Positions 17,167 to 25,798 of a stretch of 64,000 bases of DNA are shown here, one piece after another. The DNA lies in contig NZ_BAAATZ010000001.1 of the NCBI RefSeq assembly GCF_039533685.1, forward strand, positions 62,001 to 126,000, in the 5' to 3' direction. The DNA comes from Actinocorallia aurantiaca. GTDB taxonomy: Bacteria; Actinomycetota; Actinomycetes; Streptosporangiales; Streptosporangiaceae. Each line of letters opens with the position of its first letter. Within the stretch, counting starts at the first letter, position 1. Under the pieces are notes generated by a model. The model was not told the origin of the DNA, made no database searches, and saw only the letters and a program-made list of their open reading frames with translations. The translations under genes and the position numbers were made by a program.

Positions 17167-18018
17167 TCAGAGCAGACTCTCCGCGACCGACTCGATCATC
17201 TCCCGGGATTCCTCAGGGGAAAGGGCCGCGGCCTTGAGATAAGCATAGGAGCGGTCGTAGACATCGACATCTCGGCCTTCGAGATAAACCGCACTCGTCC
17301 GCATCTCGACCTGGACGGCCACAGGATAGGGCTCGACCATGTCGAGAATGGCGAAAGGACTCTCCGGGCTGGCATGAGGACCAGCGGAGAACGGCAGGAT
17401 CCGGATGTCCACATGAGGACGCCGCGCCATCTCGCCGAGGTGGCGCAACTGCCGACGCATGACCCCCTTGTCCGTGAACCGCCGGAGCACGGCCTCGTCG
17501 AGGACGACGTCGAGAATCAGCGGTTCCGAACGCTCCAGGATGCGCTGCCGGTTCATCCGGAACTCGACCCACGGCTCGATCCGGTCCTCGGCCATGTCCG
17601 GCACGGCCGCCCGCATCACGGCCCTCGCATAGTCCTCGGTCTGAAGCAGCCCGGGAAAGACCGTCATGTGGAAGACCCTCATGCCCTGGGCCCGGGCCTC
17701 CAGCCAAGCATGATCGATGATCTTCGTGTCGGACTCGGACTCGTAGTCGTCCCACCAGCCCTTGCACCAGATGTCCCGGGAAAGCCGGTCGATTCCGTCC
17801 CGGACGCGGGGATCGTCCACCCCGTAGAGGTTGAGCAGGGCCATGGCGTCGGCGGAGCGGCAGGGGATGATCCCGGCCTCGATGCGGCTCACGGTGGCCT
17901 TGTCCCGCTGGAGGTACTCGCCCGTCTGACTGAGCGTCAGCCCCGCCCGCTCCCGGTACTCCCTGAGCCGCCTGCCGAGCCACTGGGCACGCAGGGTCGG
18001 GCCTTTCGCCGGACTCAT
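17167..18018 (-). CDS. XRE-family regulator with DUF5753 domain
   Basis: 283-aa protein. The N-terminal helix-turn-helix is at about residues 10-65 (LGRRLREYRERAGLTLSQTG, then KATVSRIEAG). The DUF5753 domain follows from about residue 100 to the end (HMTVFPGLLQTEDYARAVM, VLRRFTDKGVMRRQLRHL). I chose ATG 18018 over GTG 18033 because GGAG then sits at correct spacing. Proteins of this family usually pair with DUF397 (next gene downstream). A divergent 89-aa gene begins 178 nt away. It is presumably a local repressor or switch of these two neighbours, which is inference. Confidence 0.9.
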   Translation of the reverse strand: MSPAKGPTLRAQWLGRRLREYRERAGLTLSQTGEYLQRDKATVSRIEAGIIPCRSADAMALLNLYGVDDPRVRDGIDRLSRDIWCKGWWDDYESESDTKIIDHAWLEARAQGMRVFHMTVFPGLLQTEDYARAVMRAAVPDMAEDRIEPWVEFRMNRQRILERSEPLILDVVLDEAVLRRFTDKGVMRRQLRHLGEMARRPHVDIRILPFSAGPHASPESPFAILDMVEPYPVAVQVEMRTSAVYLEGRDVDVYDRSYAYLKAAALSPEESREMIESVAESLL

Positions 18019-18196
18019 CACCACTCCGATCACAGATCAGCAATCGATCTAGCACGCAACCTTGCGGACGATCACCGCAGGTGCGACTCTAACCCGTGAC
18101 GAAGTGGCTACGCAGCGCTTCCGAGAAGAACAAGAGAGCCGGGACGGGCTCAGCTTGGCGGCGACCCGTCCCGGCGACACGTCGGAGAGGAACCAC

Positions 18197-18466
18197 ATGC
18201 CAGATCCCCGCTCCGACGTCTCGTCTGTGTACCACGCAGCGGACGACGACGTCATCAGCGCACCACGCCGTTTCGCCCTGATCGCCGACTACGACGACGA
18301 GCACGGCCATCCCCGCCGCGACCTCGCCTACTACGGCCTCGCCCTGCCGGACGGCGGCTTCACCACCCTCCTGCCCGACGGCCGCCCCCACGGCCGGTGG
18401 ACCGACCCGTCCCGCCTCTGCGACCTCCTCGGCCTGGAGCTCGTCTGGCTCGACGCCCTGCCCTGA
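18197..18466 (+). CDS. Small acidic hypothetical protein divergent from the XRE regulator
   Basis: 89-aa protein, strongly acidic at the N-terminus. Its centre reads RRFALIADYDDEHG, followed by YYGLALPDGGFTTLLPDG and a C-terminal LLGLELVWLDALP. The start ATG 18197 is chosen because GGAGAGG lies 6 nt upstream; the longer frame from 18062 has no such site. I recognise no domain. Small proteins of this kind are often found opposite XRE/DUF397 pairs in actinomycetes, so it may be the regulated partner of that module (inference). Confidence 0.7.
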   Translation: MPDPRSDVSSVYHAADDDVISAPRRFALIADYDDEHGHPRRDLAYYGLALPDGGFTTLLPDGRPHGRWTDPSRLCDLLGLELVWLDALP

Positions 18467-18586
18467 AATACGCCACCAGGTGCCACCGACCGGCGAGGTC
18501 CACGTGCGGGCTCCCGCAGGAGGGGCGCCGCGCGGAGAGCACCGCGCGCGCGGCGTGGTCGGCACCCTGCGGCTGGGCATGATGGG
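18467..18586. other. Intergenic, no gene seen
   Basis: Between the 89-aa gene and the LysR relic I see no supportable reading frame, hairpin or promoter. With the relic that follows it makes up a 350-nt decayed stretch. Confidence 0.4.
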
Positions 18587-18833
18587 ATGCTCGGCCACGA
18601 GTTCGCCCCCGTCACCTGCTACTACTCCCATCCGGGCATCGCTCTCGTCCCGATCGCCGATGTCCGAAGACCCGCGTGTAGAAGGCGACGGAGCGGTCCA
18701 GGGGCATCACCCTCGTCCCGATCGCCGATGTCCCCGCCACCGAGTGGTCCCTTGTCTGGTCCACCGCCCGCGAGACCCCCTGGTCCGCGCCTTCACCGCC
18801 GCGGCCCGCGCGACGCTCACCGAACCCGTCGCC
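18587..18833 (+). pseudogene. Decayed LysR-family C-terminal fragment with internal duplication and frameshift
   Basis: Two segments with LysR C-terminal character are visible. The first frame gives VTCYYSHPGIALVPIADV. The second gives GITLVPIADVPATEWSLVW followed, after a one-base frame change near 18777, by LVRAFTAAARATLTEP. The two ALVPIADV segments are a 32-nt direct repeat (18634-18665 and 18702-18733, two mismatches). Between them, on the minus strand (18707 down to about 18656), a short frame reads MPLDRSVAFYTRVFG, the N-terminus of a glyoxalase/VOC-family protein. No intact gene can be built from any of these pieces. Confidence 0.6.
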
Positions 18834-19314
18834 ATCCCCCGCCGACCCGCGGAGACGAGTTCGGCGCTCGGAGGTGGGCGGCCACCGAGCGGGTGCGGAG
18901 AAGCACGATCGCGGCCGCTCCCAGCATGATCAAAGGGGTGCAGGTGATCGCCGCCAGCCAGGCGAGCCGCTCGAACTCGGCGGCGGACTCAGCGGACGGG
19001 CCTTCGGTGGAGAGCGCGATCCCCGCCAGGGCCCCCAGCACCAGCAGTTCCACCCCGATCCCCGCAGCCGCACCCGACATCCCGGCCCTCCGCGCCCAGG
19101 CGGCGCGGATCGCCAGACCCCACGTGGAGGCCAGAAGACCGCCCGAGGCCCCGAGCAGGACCACCCCCAGCAGCGCCATGCCCGGACCGCCCGGCCCGAA
19201 CATCAGCGTCACCAGCGCACCACCCGCTCCCAGGACCAGGCCGTGCAGGACCATCGTGATCGCCGCGGCCGTCACCGTCCGCGGCCGCCTCTCCCCCGGC
19301 ACCGGTCGGCTCAT
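18817..19314 (-). CDS. Small four-helix membrane protein, paralogue of the 13339-13800 protein
   Basis: 165-aa protein with four hydrophobic segments and the C-terminal LLRTRSVAAHLRAP motif shared with the efflux-operon membrane protein at 13339-13800. The N-terminal segments also correspond (SRPVPGERRPRTVTAAAITM against SLPLLRRKRPWSVIGAVAAT). The start is ATG 19314 with GGGAGGG upstream; the ATG at 19329 is an alternative. Its 3' end slightly overlaps the LysR relic. It stands alone, with no transporter genes beside it. The function is unknown. Confidence 0.75.
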   Translation of the reverse strand: MSRPVPGERRPRTVTAAAITMVLHGLVLGAGGALVTLMFGPGGPGMALLGVVLLGASGGLLASTWGLAIRAAWARRAGMSGAAAGIGVELLVLGALAGIALSTEGPSAESAAEFERLAWLAAITCTPLIMLGAAAIVLLRTRSVAAHLRAPNSSPRVGGGWRRVR

Positions 19315-19371
19315 GACGGCCCTCCCCATAGACCCCGTTTCTCCCTGTGATTCCGAAGAGGACGGAGTGGT

Positions 19372-20364
19372 TCAGGCACTCGACGCCGTTCGGACGGCGT
19401 CGCGGTAGAGGGCGAAGGCCGGCTTGGGGCGGTAGGCGTCGGTGACGAGGCCCAGCGTTCCGGCGGGGTCGGCGGAGGCGCTGTCGGCGTCCCGGAGGCT
19501 GAACAGTTCGTACTGGGTGATGTTCAGGGGCTCTCGGAGGTCGAGGATCGTGTCGAGCATGTCGGTCAGTGAGTCGCACTGGGCCCGCTCGGTGCGCGGT
19601 GTGCCGCTCGGGGTGCCGTTCTCCGCGATGTGGATCGGGGTGGCGGGCGGGATGCGGGCGCGGGGCAGTGAGTGCTCCCTCAGGTGGTGCAGGGCGTGGG
19701 CGGTGAGGGAGGCGACGTCTCCCGGTGTGCCGCGCGGGGCGACCGGGGAGAAGGCGTCGGGGTACAGGCCCAGGCCGACATAGTCGACGTGGTCGGCGAA
19801 GTCCTGTCGCGGTATGGCGGACAGGTGCCGCCAGAACTCGTCGTCGCCGCCCAGCCATTCCGCCGATTCCGCGACGGAGAAACCGACCCGTACGTCGTGC
19901 AGGCCCTTTGCGTCCAGTGCGGCGCGTGCGTGCGGGATGCCGAGGGTCAGGGCTTGCAGGACCCCGGGGGCGCTTCCGTCGATGAGCGGAATGGGGAAGT
20001 TGGGTTCAAGGGTCACCTGGAGGTAACGCGTCAGATGGCCGTAGCGGTCGATGACGGTGTCGAGGAAGGCCAGCCATCCGGGAATGTCGGCCTCCCGGGG
20101 GATGTAGCTCGCCACGAGGTCCAGTTCACGGCCTCCCTCGACGTACCACTCATCGGGCATCGTGAGGTGGGTGAGGTCGTGCTCGGCTCCGAGCGAGGCG
20201 ACGACGTCCGGCGGCGTCGCCTCGCCGAAGAAGTGCACGTACTCGCGGATGACGAACGGGCGTCCGGCCGCGAGGTCGTCGATGAGGACGCCGATCGCGG
20301 CGGGGTCGGGCGGCGACGAGCAGGTGGTGCCCGCACGCCCGCCCGGATAGATGCCGAACTTCAC
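19372..20364 (-). CDS. Hypothetical TIM-barrel-like (glycoside-hydrolase-like) protein
   Basis: 330-aa cytosolic protein with no signal peptide. Segments such as VIREYVHFFGE, RYLQVTLEPNFPIP, VDYVGLGLYPDAF, IHIAENGTPSG and ITQYELFSLRDAD resemble the beta-strand ends of a glycoside-hydrolase-like TIM barrel, with acidic residues at strand tips. No specific GH family signature is certain. The start is GTG 20364 with GGGAGGG upstream. It begins 3 nt after the PadR gene, so the two are probably co-transcribed and the PadR protein may control it. Confidence 0.6.
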   Translation of the reverse strand: MKFGIYPGGRAGTTCSSPPDPAAIGVLIDDLAAGRPFVIREYVHFFGEATPPDVVASLGAEHDLTHLTMPDEWYVEGGRELDLVASYIPREADIPGWLAFLDTVIDRYGHLTRYLQVTLEPNFPIPLIDGSAPGVLQALTLGIPHARAALDAKGLHDVRVGFSVAESAEWLGGDDEFWRHLSAIPRQDFADHVDYVGLGLYPDAFSPVAPRGTPGDVASLTAHALHHLREHSLPRARIPPATPIHIAENGTPSGTPRTERAQCDSLTDMLDTILDLREPLNITQYELFSLRDADSASADPAGTLGLVTDAYRPKPAFALYRDAVRTASSA

Positions 20365-20367
20365 GCT

Positions 20368-20946
20368 TCAGCCCTCCCCTGGTCCGGCCGGCGTGCCCGG
20401 CCAGTCGATGTCGTGTGATCGGATCCGCGAGGCCAGCGTCCTGACCCAGGCGGCCTCGGCGGTGACGATGGTGCGCCAGTAGGCCGCTTCGAGCATGTGC
20501 GCCTCCGCCACGCCGTCGGGCCGGTCCCGCAAGGCGGCCAGTTCTCCGTCGAGCCGGTCGGCGCGGGCCTCCAGAAGGGACGCGGCGTGGTCGGCCGGGA
20601 GGATCCCCGCGTAGGCGACGGCCATGACGAAGTCGGCGGAGGCGGCCTGCCCCTCATCCAGCCCCGCCTCGACCTTCCGCCGGAAATCGGCCCTACCGGC
20701 CTCGGTCAGCTCGTAGACCGTGCGCGGTGGCCGGTTGCCCACCCGTTCAGGCTGCTGCGAAGCGACCAGTCCGGCTCTTTCCAGCGATTTCAGCAGTGAC
20801 GTGACCGTGCTGCGGGTGGCCGTCAGGTGCCCGTACCGCTCGCGCAGATGCGAAGCGAGTCCGTAGGCGTGTGACGGCCGCTCGACCAGAAGTCCGAGCA
20901 GCGGCAGCACAAGGCTGTTCCGTGAAGCGTCCAAAGGCACCGGCAC
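20368..20946 (-). CDS. PadR-family transcriptional regulator
   Basis: 192-aa PadR-type winged-helix regulator. The N-terminal DNA-binding domain reads LPLLGLLVERPSHAYGLASHL, then TVTSLLKSLERAGLV and RTVYELTEAGRADF. A C-terminal helical dimerisation domain follows. The start is GTG 20946. No ribosome-binding site is visible, but a TATACG hexamer and the AT-rich, partly symmetric GGCGTATACGTCTATATG lie immediately upstream. This would suit a leaderless, autoregulated transcript (inference). It probably regulates itself and the adjacent TIM-barrel-like gene. Confidence 0.88.
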   Translation of the reverse strand: MPVPLDASRNSLVLPLLGLLVERPSHAYGLASHLRERYGHLTATRSTVTSLLKSLERAGLVASQQPERVGNRPPRTVYELTEAGRADFRRKVEAGLDEGQAASADFVMAVAYAGILPADHAASLLEARADRLDGELAALRDRPDGVAEAHMLEAAYWRTIVTAEAAWVRTLASRIRSHDIDWPGTPAGPGEG

Positions 20947-20986
20947 AACATATAGACGTATACGCCTAATCGCAAGGCGAGTCCGT

Positions 20987-21922
20987 TCAGCGGGGAGTCA
21001 CCCAGCCCGGCGACCAGGTCCCGGCGGCATCTTGGGCGGCCGTTGTGGCGGCGAGATAGGTGCGGAGGACGGTCAGCGCCGGGTGGGGGTTGTCGCGGTG
21101 CCAGAGCAGCGAGTGCGGGTAGACGGGCGTCGGGTCGGTCACCGGAATGCGGCGCAGTCCGTGGCCGGAGGGCCAGACGAGGCGCATGTGCTCGCCCATG
21201 AAGGTCGCCAGGGCCGGGGTGTCGGCGATGGTGTCGAGGAGCGCGTCGGAGCCGAAGTTGGGGCCGGTCACCTCGATGGCGAGGCCGAACTCGGCGACGA
21301 GGTCGTCGTAGTAGGCGGCCCACTCGGTACCGGGGGTTATGCCGGGCATCCAGATCCGGTGCCCGGCGAGCTGTGCGACGGTCACCGACCGGGCGCCCGC
21401 CAGCGCGTGGGCGGGACCGGTGAGGAGCTGGAGCGGCTCGTCGAGCACCCGGACGGACTCGATGTCCTCGGGAAGGGGCCGGCCGGGCACTTCGACGGCG
21501 CGGAAGGACGCGTCGATCGCACCGGACCGGATGGCGGCCACGGCCGTCTCGATGTCGAACAGCATCAGCACGTCGAGGTCGATCTCGGGGTGCGCGCGAT
21601 AAAAACCGCGCATCAGGCCCGACGCCGCACTGCGCGAGGTGAGCACGTCGACGCGAAGCGGACGGTGCCCGGGGCGCACGGACGCGACCGCACGCTCGGC
21701 GACGCGCAGCAGTTCGCGCGCGTGGGGCAGGAACGCCTGCCCGTCGATGGTGAGCTCGGCGCCGCGCGGCGTGCGGGTGAACAGCCGCACGCCGAGGTCG
21801 CGCTCCAGCGCGGCGATGCGCTTGGAGACTGCCTGCTGAGTGACCTCCAGCTCGGCGGCGGCCTCCTGGAACTGCCCCGCGTCGGCGGCGGCGACGAAGG
21901 TCCGGACGGTTTCGAGATCCAC
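20987..21922 (-). CDS. LysR-family transcriptional regulator
   Basis: 311-aa LysR-type regulator. The N-terminal winged helix starts MDLETVRTFVAAADAGQFQE and contains VTQQAVSKRIAALERDLGVRLF. The effector domain extends from about residue 90 to 300. The start is GTG 21922. It is divergent from an MFS exporter gene; between them lies a perfect CACAACCATTGGTTGTG palindrome, the probable shared operator. LysR regulators classically control the divergent neighbour, so this one is expected to regulate the exporter. The inducer is unknown. Confidence 0.93.
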   Translation of the reverse strand: MDLETVRTFVAAADAGQFQEAAAELEVTQQAVSKRIAALERDLGVRLFTRTPRGAELTIDGQAFLPHARELLRVAERAVASVRPGHRPLRVDVLTSRSAASGLMRGFYRAHPEIDLDVLMLFDIETAVAAIRSGAIDASFRAVEVPGRPLPEDIESVRVLDEPLQLLTGPAHALAGARSVTVAQLAGHRIWMPGITPGTEWAAYYDDLVAEFGLAIEVTGPNFGSDALLDTIADTPALATFMGEHMRLVWPSGHGLRRIPVTDPTPVYPHSLLWHRDNPHPALTVLRTYLAATTAAQDAAGTWSPGWVTPR

Positions 21923-21938
21923 GCTGACACCTTATGGA

Positions 21939-21955
21939 CACAACCATTGGTTGTG
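21939..21955. promoter_or_regulatory. Perfect 17-bp palindrome between LysR and MFS genes (probable LysR operator)
   Basis: CACAACCATTGGTTGTG has eight perfectly symmetric positions on each side of a central T. It contains the T-N11-A type spacing expected of LysR sites and lies 16 nt upstream of the LysR start and about 40 nt upstream of the exporter frame. This position suits both autorepression and control of the exporter. Confidence 0.7.
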
Positions 21956-21992
21956 ACCATGCGGCCTCGCGGTTGTTTGACCCTTAGTCGCA

Positions 21993-23324
21993 GTGCTCGC
22001 TTTGATGCTTCCGATCGCGAATCGGTTGTACAAGCGAGTGGCGGGGATGGCGGGCATGAGGAGCGGGCGCTGGCGAGGACGTCTGCTCGGACCGCGCCTG
22101 GGGAGGCGGTTCGGGTGGCTCTGGGCGGCGTACGGGACCAGCGAGCTCGGCACGTGGCTCGCCTTCGGCGCGTTTCCGCTGATCGCCATCCAGACGCTGC
22201 ACGCCGGACCGGCCGAGGTCGCCGCGCTCGCCTCCGCGGGGGTCGCGGTGGGCGCGGCCGTGGCGGTTCCGCTCGGCCCGTGGGTGGAGTTCCGCCGCAA
22301 GCGGCAGGTGCTGATGGCGATGGACCTGGCGCGGTGCGCGGCGCTGCTGACGATCCCCGCCGCGTTCGCGCTCGGCGTGCTCACCTTCCTTCAGCTCCTG
22401 CTGGTCTCGGTCGTCGTCGCGGCGGCCGACATCACCTTCCGCGCCGCCTCCGGCGCGTACCTGAAGACGCTGCTGCCGGCCGAGCACCTGCTCGTCGCGA
22501 ACGTCCGGTTCGAGTCCACGGCCTGGACGGCCACGATCGTCGGACCGCCGCTGGGCGGCGCCGCCATCGGACTCCTCGGTCCGGTGGTGACGGTGGCAGC
22601 CGACGCGGTCAGCTACCTGCTCTCGGCCCTGGGCATCCGCGCGACAGGCGGGCACGAGCCGCGTCCCGAGCACCAAAAGACCGCGCGCATGCGGCCCGCG
22701 GACCTGCTTGACGGCTGGCGGTACATCCTCGCCGACGCGACGCTGCGTCCGCTGTTCTTCAACACCGCCCTGTTCAACGGCCTGGTGATGGCCACCTCGC
22801 CGCTGCTGGCCGTCCTGATGCTCGGCCGGCTCGGTTTCACCCCGTGGCAGTACGGCCTCGCCTTCGCCGCACCCGCGATCGGCGGCCTGCTCGGTTCACG
22901 CATGGCCCGACCGCTCGCCACCCGGTTCGGGCAGCACCGGATCCTCATCGTGTCCGGTTCACTGCGCGCGATCTGGCCCGTCGGCCTGGTCTTCCTGGGC
23001 CCCGGCACCGGAGGGCTACTGCTGGTGATCGGCGTAGAACTGGGCCTCATCTTCTGCTGCGGGGTCTTCAACCCCGTCTACGCCACCCACCGCCTCGAAC
23101 GCACCCCGACCGACCGGATCGTCCGCACACTGTCCGCATGGTCGGTGACGACCAAGGCCACGACCGCACTCCTGACAGCCGTCTGGGGCGTGCTGGGCAG
23201 CCTGCTAGGCCCCCGCACGGCCATCGGCCTGGCCGGCGCGCTCCTCCTGGCGACCCCGCTACTACTCCTCCGGCGCGACCACACCCCACAGCACGAGCCG
23301 GAACCGACCCCTGGCCGCGCATGA
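21993..23324 (+). CDS. MFS transporter (EntS-like exporter)
   Basis: Major facilitator with roughly 11-12 hydrophobic helices in up to 443 aa. The first helix region is LWAAYGTSELGTWLAFGAF, and ADITFRAASGAYLKTLLP, VGPPLGGAAIGL and RMARPLATRFGQ follow. This pattern is that of EntS-type MFS drug or siderophore exporters. The start is uncertain: GTG 21993, ATG 22005 and ATG 22047 or 22056 are all in frame, and no site stands out. The probable true N-terminus is shorter than the frame given. It is divergent from the LysR gene and probably induced by it. Confidence 0.85.
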   Translation: MLALMLPIANRLYKRVAGMAGMRSGRWRGRLLGPRLGRRFGWLWAAYGTSELGTWLAFGAFPLIAIQTLHAGPAEVAALASAGVAVGAAVAVPLGPWVEFRRKRQVLMAMDLARCAALLTIPAAFALGVLTFLQLLLVSVVVAAADITFRAASGAYLKTLLPAEHLLVANVRFESTAWTATIVGPPLGGAAIGLLGPVVTVAADAVSYLLSALGIRATGGHEPRPEHQKTARMRPADLLDGWRYILADATLRPLFFNTALFNGLVMATSPLLAVLMLGRLGFTPWQYGLAFAAPAIGGLLGSRMARPLATRFGQHRILIVSGSLRAIWPVGLVFLGPGTGGLLLVIGVELGLIFCCGVFNPVYATHRLERTPTDRIVRTLSAWSVTTKATTALLTAVWGVLGSLLGPRTAIGLAGALLLATPLLLLRRDHTPQHEPEPTPGRA

Positions 23325-23518
23325 CACCACAACCCACCGCTGAAGCCCGCCCGTGTCCGCACCGGCCAGGCACCACCGAGCCGATCCCGCCCACGGCCGC
23401 CGTGGACCGCGATGCGGCCAGGAGTCGGACAGGCCTCACCGTCTGCGGTCGACCTGGCGTCCCGGATGCGGAATGGCTCGTAGCGGGTGATGCTCTGGGA
23501 TTACCGGAGGGCGAGGAT
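23325..23518. other. Short intergenic region, no gene seen
   Basis: The 194 nt between the convergent MFS and hydrolase genes show no supportable reading frame. I see no strong terminator hairpin either, although convergence predicts one. Confidence 0.4.
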
Positions 23519-24418
23519 CTAATCGCCAGGCCCATCGAGGGCGAGCCCGTGGTCGTGCGGCGGCGCCGCGCTCTCGGCGGGTGCCAGGAAGTCCTTGATG
23601 CTGCGGCGGAGGCGGGCCGGGGCGTCGAGCCAGGGGAAGTGACCGGCGGCGGGGACGGTGTCGAGTCTCGCGTTGGGAAAGAGGGCGGCGATCTCGGCGG
23701 CGATCCGGGGCAGGGGGCCGCTGTCGAGTTCACCCGCCACGACCAGGACCGGGGCGTTGAGCGAGGCGATGGCCTCGCGGGTCGCGGAGGGGTCGAAGAC
23801 GGCCGGGGAGGCGTAGAGGGCGGCGGCCTCCTCGTTGGTCTGCCCGGCTTCGGCGGCGGCGTGCGCTCGGGCCACGTCGTCCCACCGGCCGTAGAAGAAC
23901 GGGGCCGCCGCGTCGAAGTCGGAGTCGTCCGCCGTTCCGCTCCAGAGGGCGTCGAACGCGGGCCGCGCCCGCGGGTACCAGGGTTCGGCGGTCCGGAGGC
24001 CGGCGGCTTCCAGCCGGTGGCCGGTGGTGAAGTCGACGCCCAGTGCCCTGCCTCGGGCCGTCAGCAGGACGAGGCTGCGGACCCGCTCCGGGTGGCGGGC
24101 CGTGTACAGGATCGCCAGGTCCCCGGCTGCGGAGTGCGCCAGCAGGTCGATCCGCTCCAGGCCCAGATGCAGGCGGAGCCCCTCGACGTCGTCGACCTGC
24201 CGGTCGCAGCGGTAGGTCGTGCGGTCGGCGGGGACCGCGGAGCCTCCGGTGCCCCGCAGGTCGAGCTTCACCAGGCGGCGGTGGGCCGCCAGGCCTCCCA
24301 GGTCACCGAGATAGGCCGACGCCCTCATCGGCCCGCCGGGCAGGCACACCAACGGCTCGCCCTCCCCTTCCAGGTGATAGGCGAGCCGGGTCCCGTCGGC
24401 GGAACTGAAACCACGCAT
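23519..24418 (-). CDS. Alpha/beta-hydrolase (proline iminopeptidase-like)
   Basis: 299-aa alpha/beta-hydrolase. The oxyanion-hole segment is LVCLPGGPMRASAYLGDLG, the RGTGGS segment follows, and the nucleophile elbow is LLAHSAAGD (AHSAAG instead of the canonical GHSxG). The acid is expected in LVVAGELDSG and the catalytic His in PAAGHFPWLDAP. The HGGP-like element and RGTGGS recall S33 proline iminopeptidases. The start ATG 24418 is chosen by alignment to family N-termini; an ATG at 24442 is the alternative. Neither has a good ribosome-binding site. Confidence 0.85.
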   Translation of the reverse strand: MRGFSSADGTRLAYHLEGEGEPLVCLPGGPMRASAYLGDLGGLAAHRRLVKLDLRGTGGSAVPADRTTYRCDRQVDDVEGLRLHLGLERIDLLAHSAAGDLAILYTARHPERVRSLVLLTARGRALGVDFTTGHRLEAAGLRTAEPWYPRARPAFDALWSGTADDSDFDAAAPFFYGRWDDVARAHAAAEAGQTNEEAAALYASPAVFDPSATREAIASLNAPVLVVAGELDSGPLPRIAAEIAALFPNARLDTVPAAGHFPWLDAPARLRRSIKDFLAPAESAAPPHDHGLALDGPGD

Positions 24419-24823
24419 ACCGTGATCATGCCCGAAACCCATGGAGACGCCGTGGCCGGGCGGGTCAGAACTCGCGGGTCGGCAGAGCGCCTTCGAGAGG
24501 AGCGGGAATCGGCGGTTCCTCCCAAGGTCACCTCCAGCACCATCGCCACGCCGTCGGGCTTGCTGTGCCGGTCCCGGCCCGCGAACGCGCCTTTGGGAGC
24601 CGCGAACGCCGCACGCAGATCGTCGCGAACGGCAGGTGACTCGTCCGGCATCGCCGTCATCGAAGCCCACCTCGCGGTCTCGGCAGTGGTGGCACCTGGA
24701 CTCAACCTACGTACTCGCGGTGGGCATGCCCGGAGAACGAGGCCGCCGCGACGACCAGGGACGTCTCGCGGCGTACCGCACCCGACCAGGGCCTGTGCGG
24801 CTCATACTCCTCGGCGGAGCGGG
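24419..24823. other. 405-nt intergenic stretch with no gene I can support
   Basis: Open frames exist on both strands but show no domain, no start with a ribosome-binding site, and no codon-position signal distinct from shadows. A minus-strand frame with MPDESPAVRDDLRAAF near 24655-24610 might be a relic; I cannot identify it. It separates the alpha/beta-hydrolase promoter from the end of meaB. Confidence 0.4.
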
Positions 24824-25798
24824 TCACTCGGCGGAGAAGGCCTCGAGGATCCGGTCGGCGGCGATCGACGGGGGGAGTTCGCCTTCGGCGACGCGGCGTT
24901 CCAGGTCGGGGGTGAGGGCCTGGACGGCGGGGCTGGTGCGGAGGGCGTGGAGGAGGCGGTCCTCGACCATGGCCCAGGTCCAGCGGATCTGCTGGGCGCG
25001 GCGGCGGCGGGCCAGCTCGCCGGACTCCTGGAGGGACTCCTGGTGGGCGACGATCTGGTCCCAGACCTCCGACAGGCCGGTGCCTTCCAGGGCGCTGCAC
25101 GTCAGGACGGGGACGACGCGCTCGGAGCGGCCGCGCAGGAGGCGCAGGGCGCCCGCCAGTTCGCGGGCGGCCTTCTGGGCCTCCAGGGCGTGGTCGCCGT
25201 CGGCCTTGTTGACGGCGATGACGTCCGCGAGTTCCAGGACGCCCTTCTTGATGCCTTGGAGCTGGTCGCCGGTGCGGGCGATCGTCAGGAACAGGAAGGA
25301 GTCCGTCATCTCGGCGACCGTCGTCTCGGACTGGCCCACGCCGACGGTCTCCACGAGGATCACGTCGTAGCCCGCGGCCTCCATGACGACCATGGCCTCG
25401 CGGGTGGCCTTCGCGACGCCGCCCAGCGTCCCGGCCGTCGGGGACGGGCGGATGAACGCGTTCGGGTCGGCCGCCAGGCGGGCCATGCGGGTCTTGTCGC
25501 CCAGGATCGAGCCGCCCGTCCGGGTGGACGACGGGTCGACGGCCAGGACGGCGACCTTGTGGCCCCTGCCCGTCAGGTGGGAGCCGAGGGCGTCGATCGT
25601 CGTCGACTTGCCGACTCCGGGGACGCCGGTGATTCCCACGCGGCGGGCGTTCCCGGCGTGCGGGGTGAGCTCGGCCAGGACGGCCTGGGCGAGCTCCCGG
25701 TGGTCGGGGCGGGTGGACTCCACGAGCGTGATCGCGCGGGCGATCCAGGCTCGGGAGCCCTCCCGGACCCCTTCTACGTAATCCTTGACATCAGGCAT
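24824..25798 (-). CDS. meaB: Methylmalonyl-CoA mutase-associated GTPase
   Basis: 324-aa G3E-type GTPase that loads and protects adenosylcobalamin on methylmalonyl-CoA mutase. Visible motifs are the P-loop GVPGVGKST (near residue 62), DPSSTRTGGSILGDKTRM, VETVGVGQSE and the NKADGD base-recognition motif. The ATG at 25798 overlaps the 3' end of mutB by 8 nt, so stoichiometric translation with the mutase is likely. Length and motif order are standard for MeaB/ArgK proteins. Confidence 0.95.
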   Translation of the reverse strand: MPDVKDYVEGVREGSRAWIARAITLVESTRPDHRELAQAVLAELTPHAGNARRVGITGVPGVGKSTTIDALGSHLTGRGHKVAVLAVDPSSTRTGGSILGDKTRMARLAADPNAFIRPSPTAGTLGGVAKATREAMVVMEAAGYDVILVETVGVGQSETTVAEMTDSFLFLTIARTGDQLQGIKKGVLELADVIAVNKADGDHALEAQKAARELAGALRLLRGRSERVVPVLTCSALEGTGLSEVWDQIVAHQESLQESGELARRRRAQQIRWTWAMVEDRLLHALRTSPAVQALTPDLERRVAEGELPPSIAADRILEAFSAE

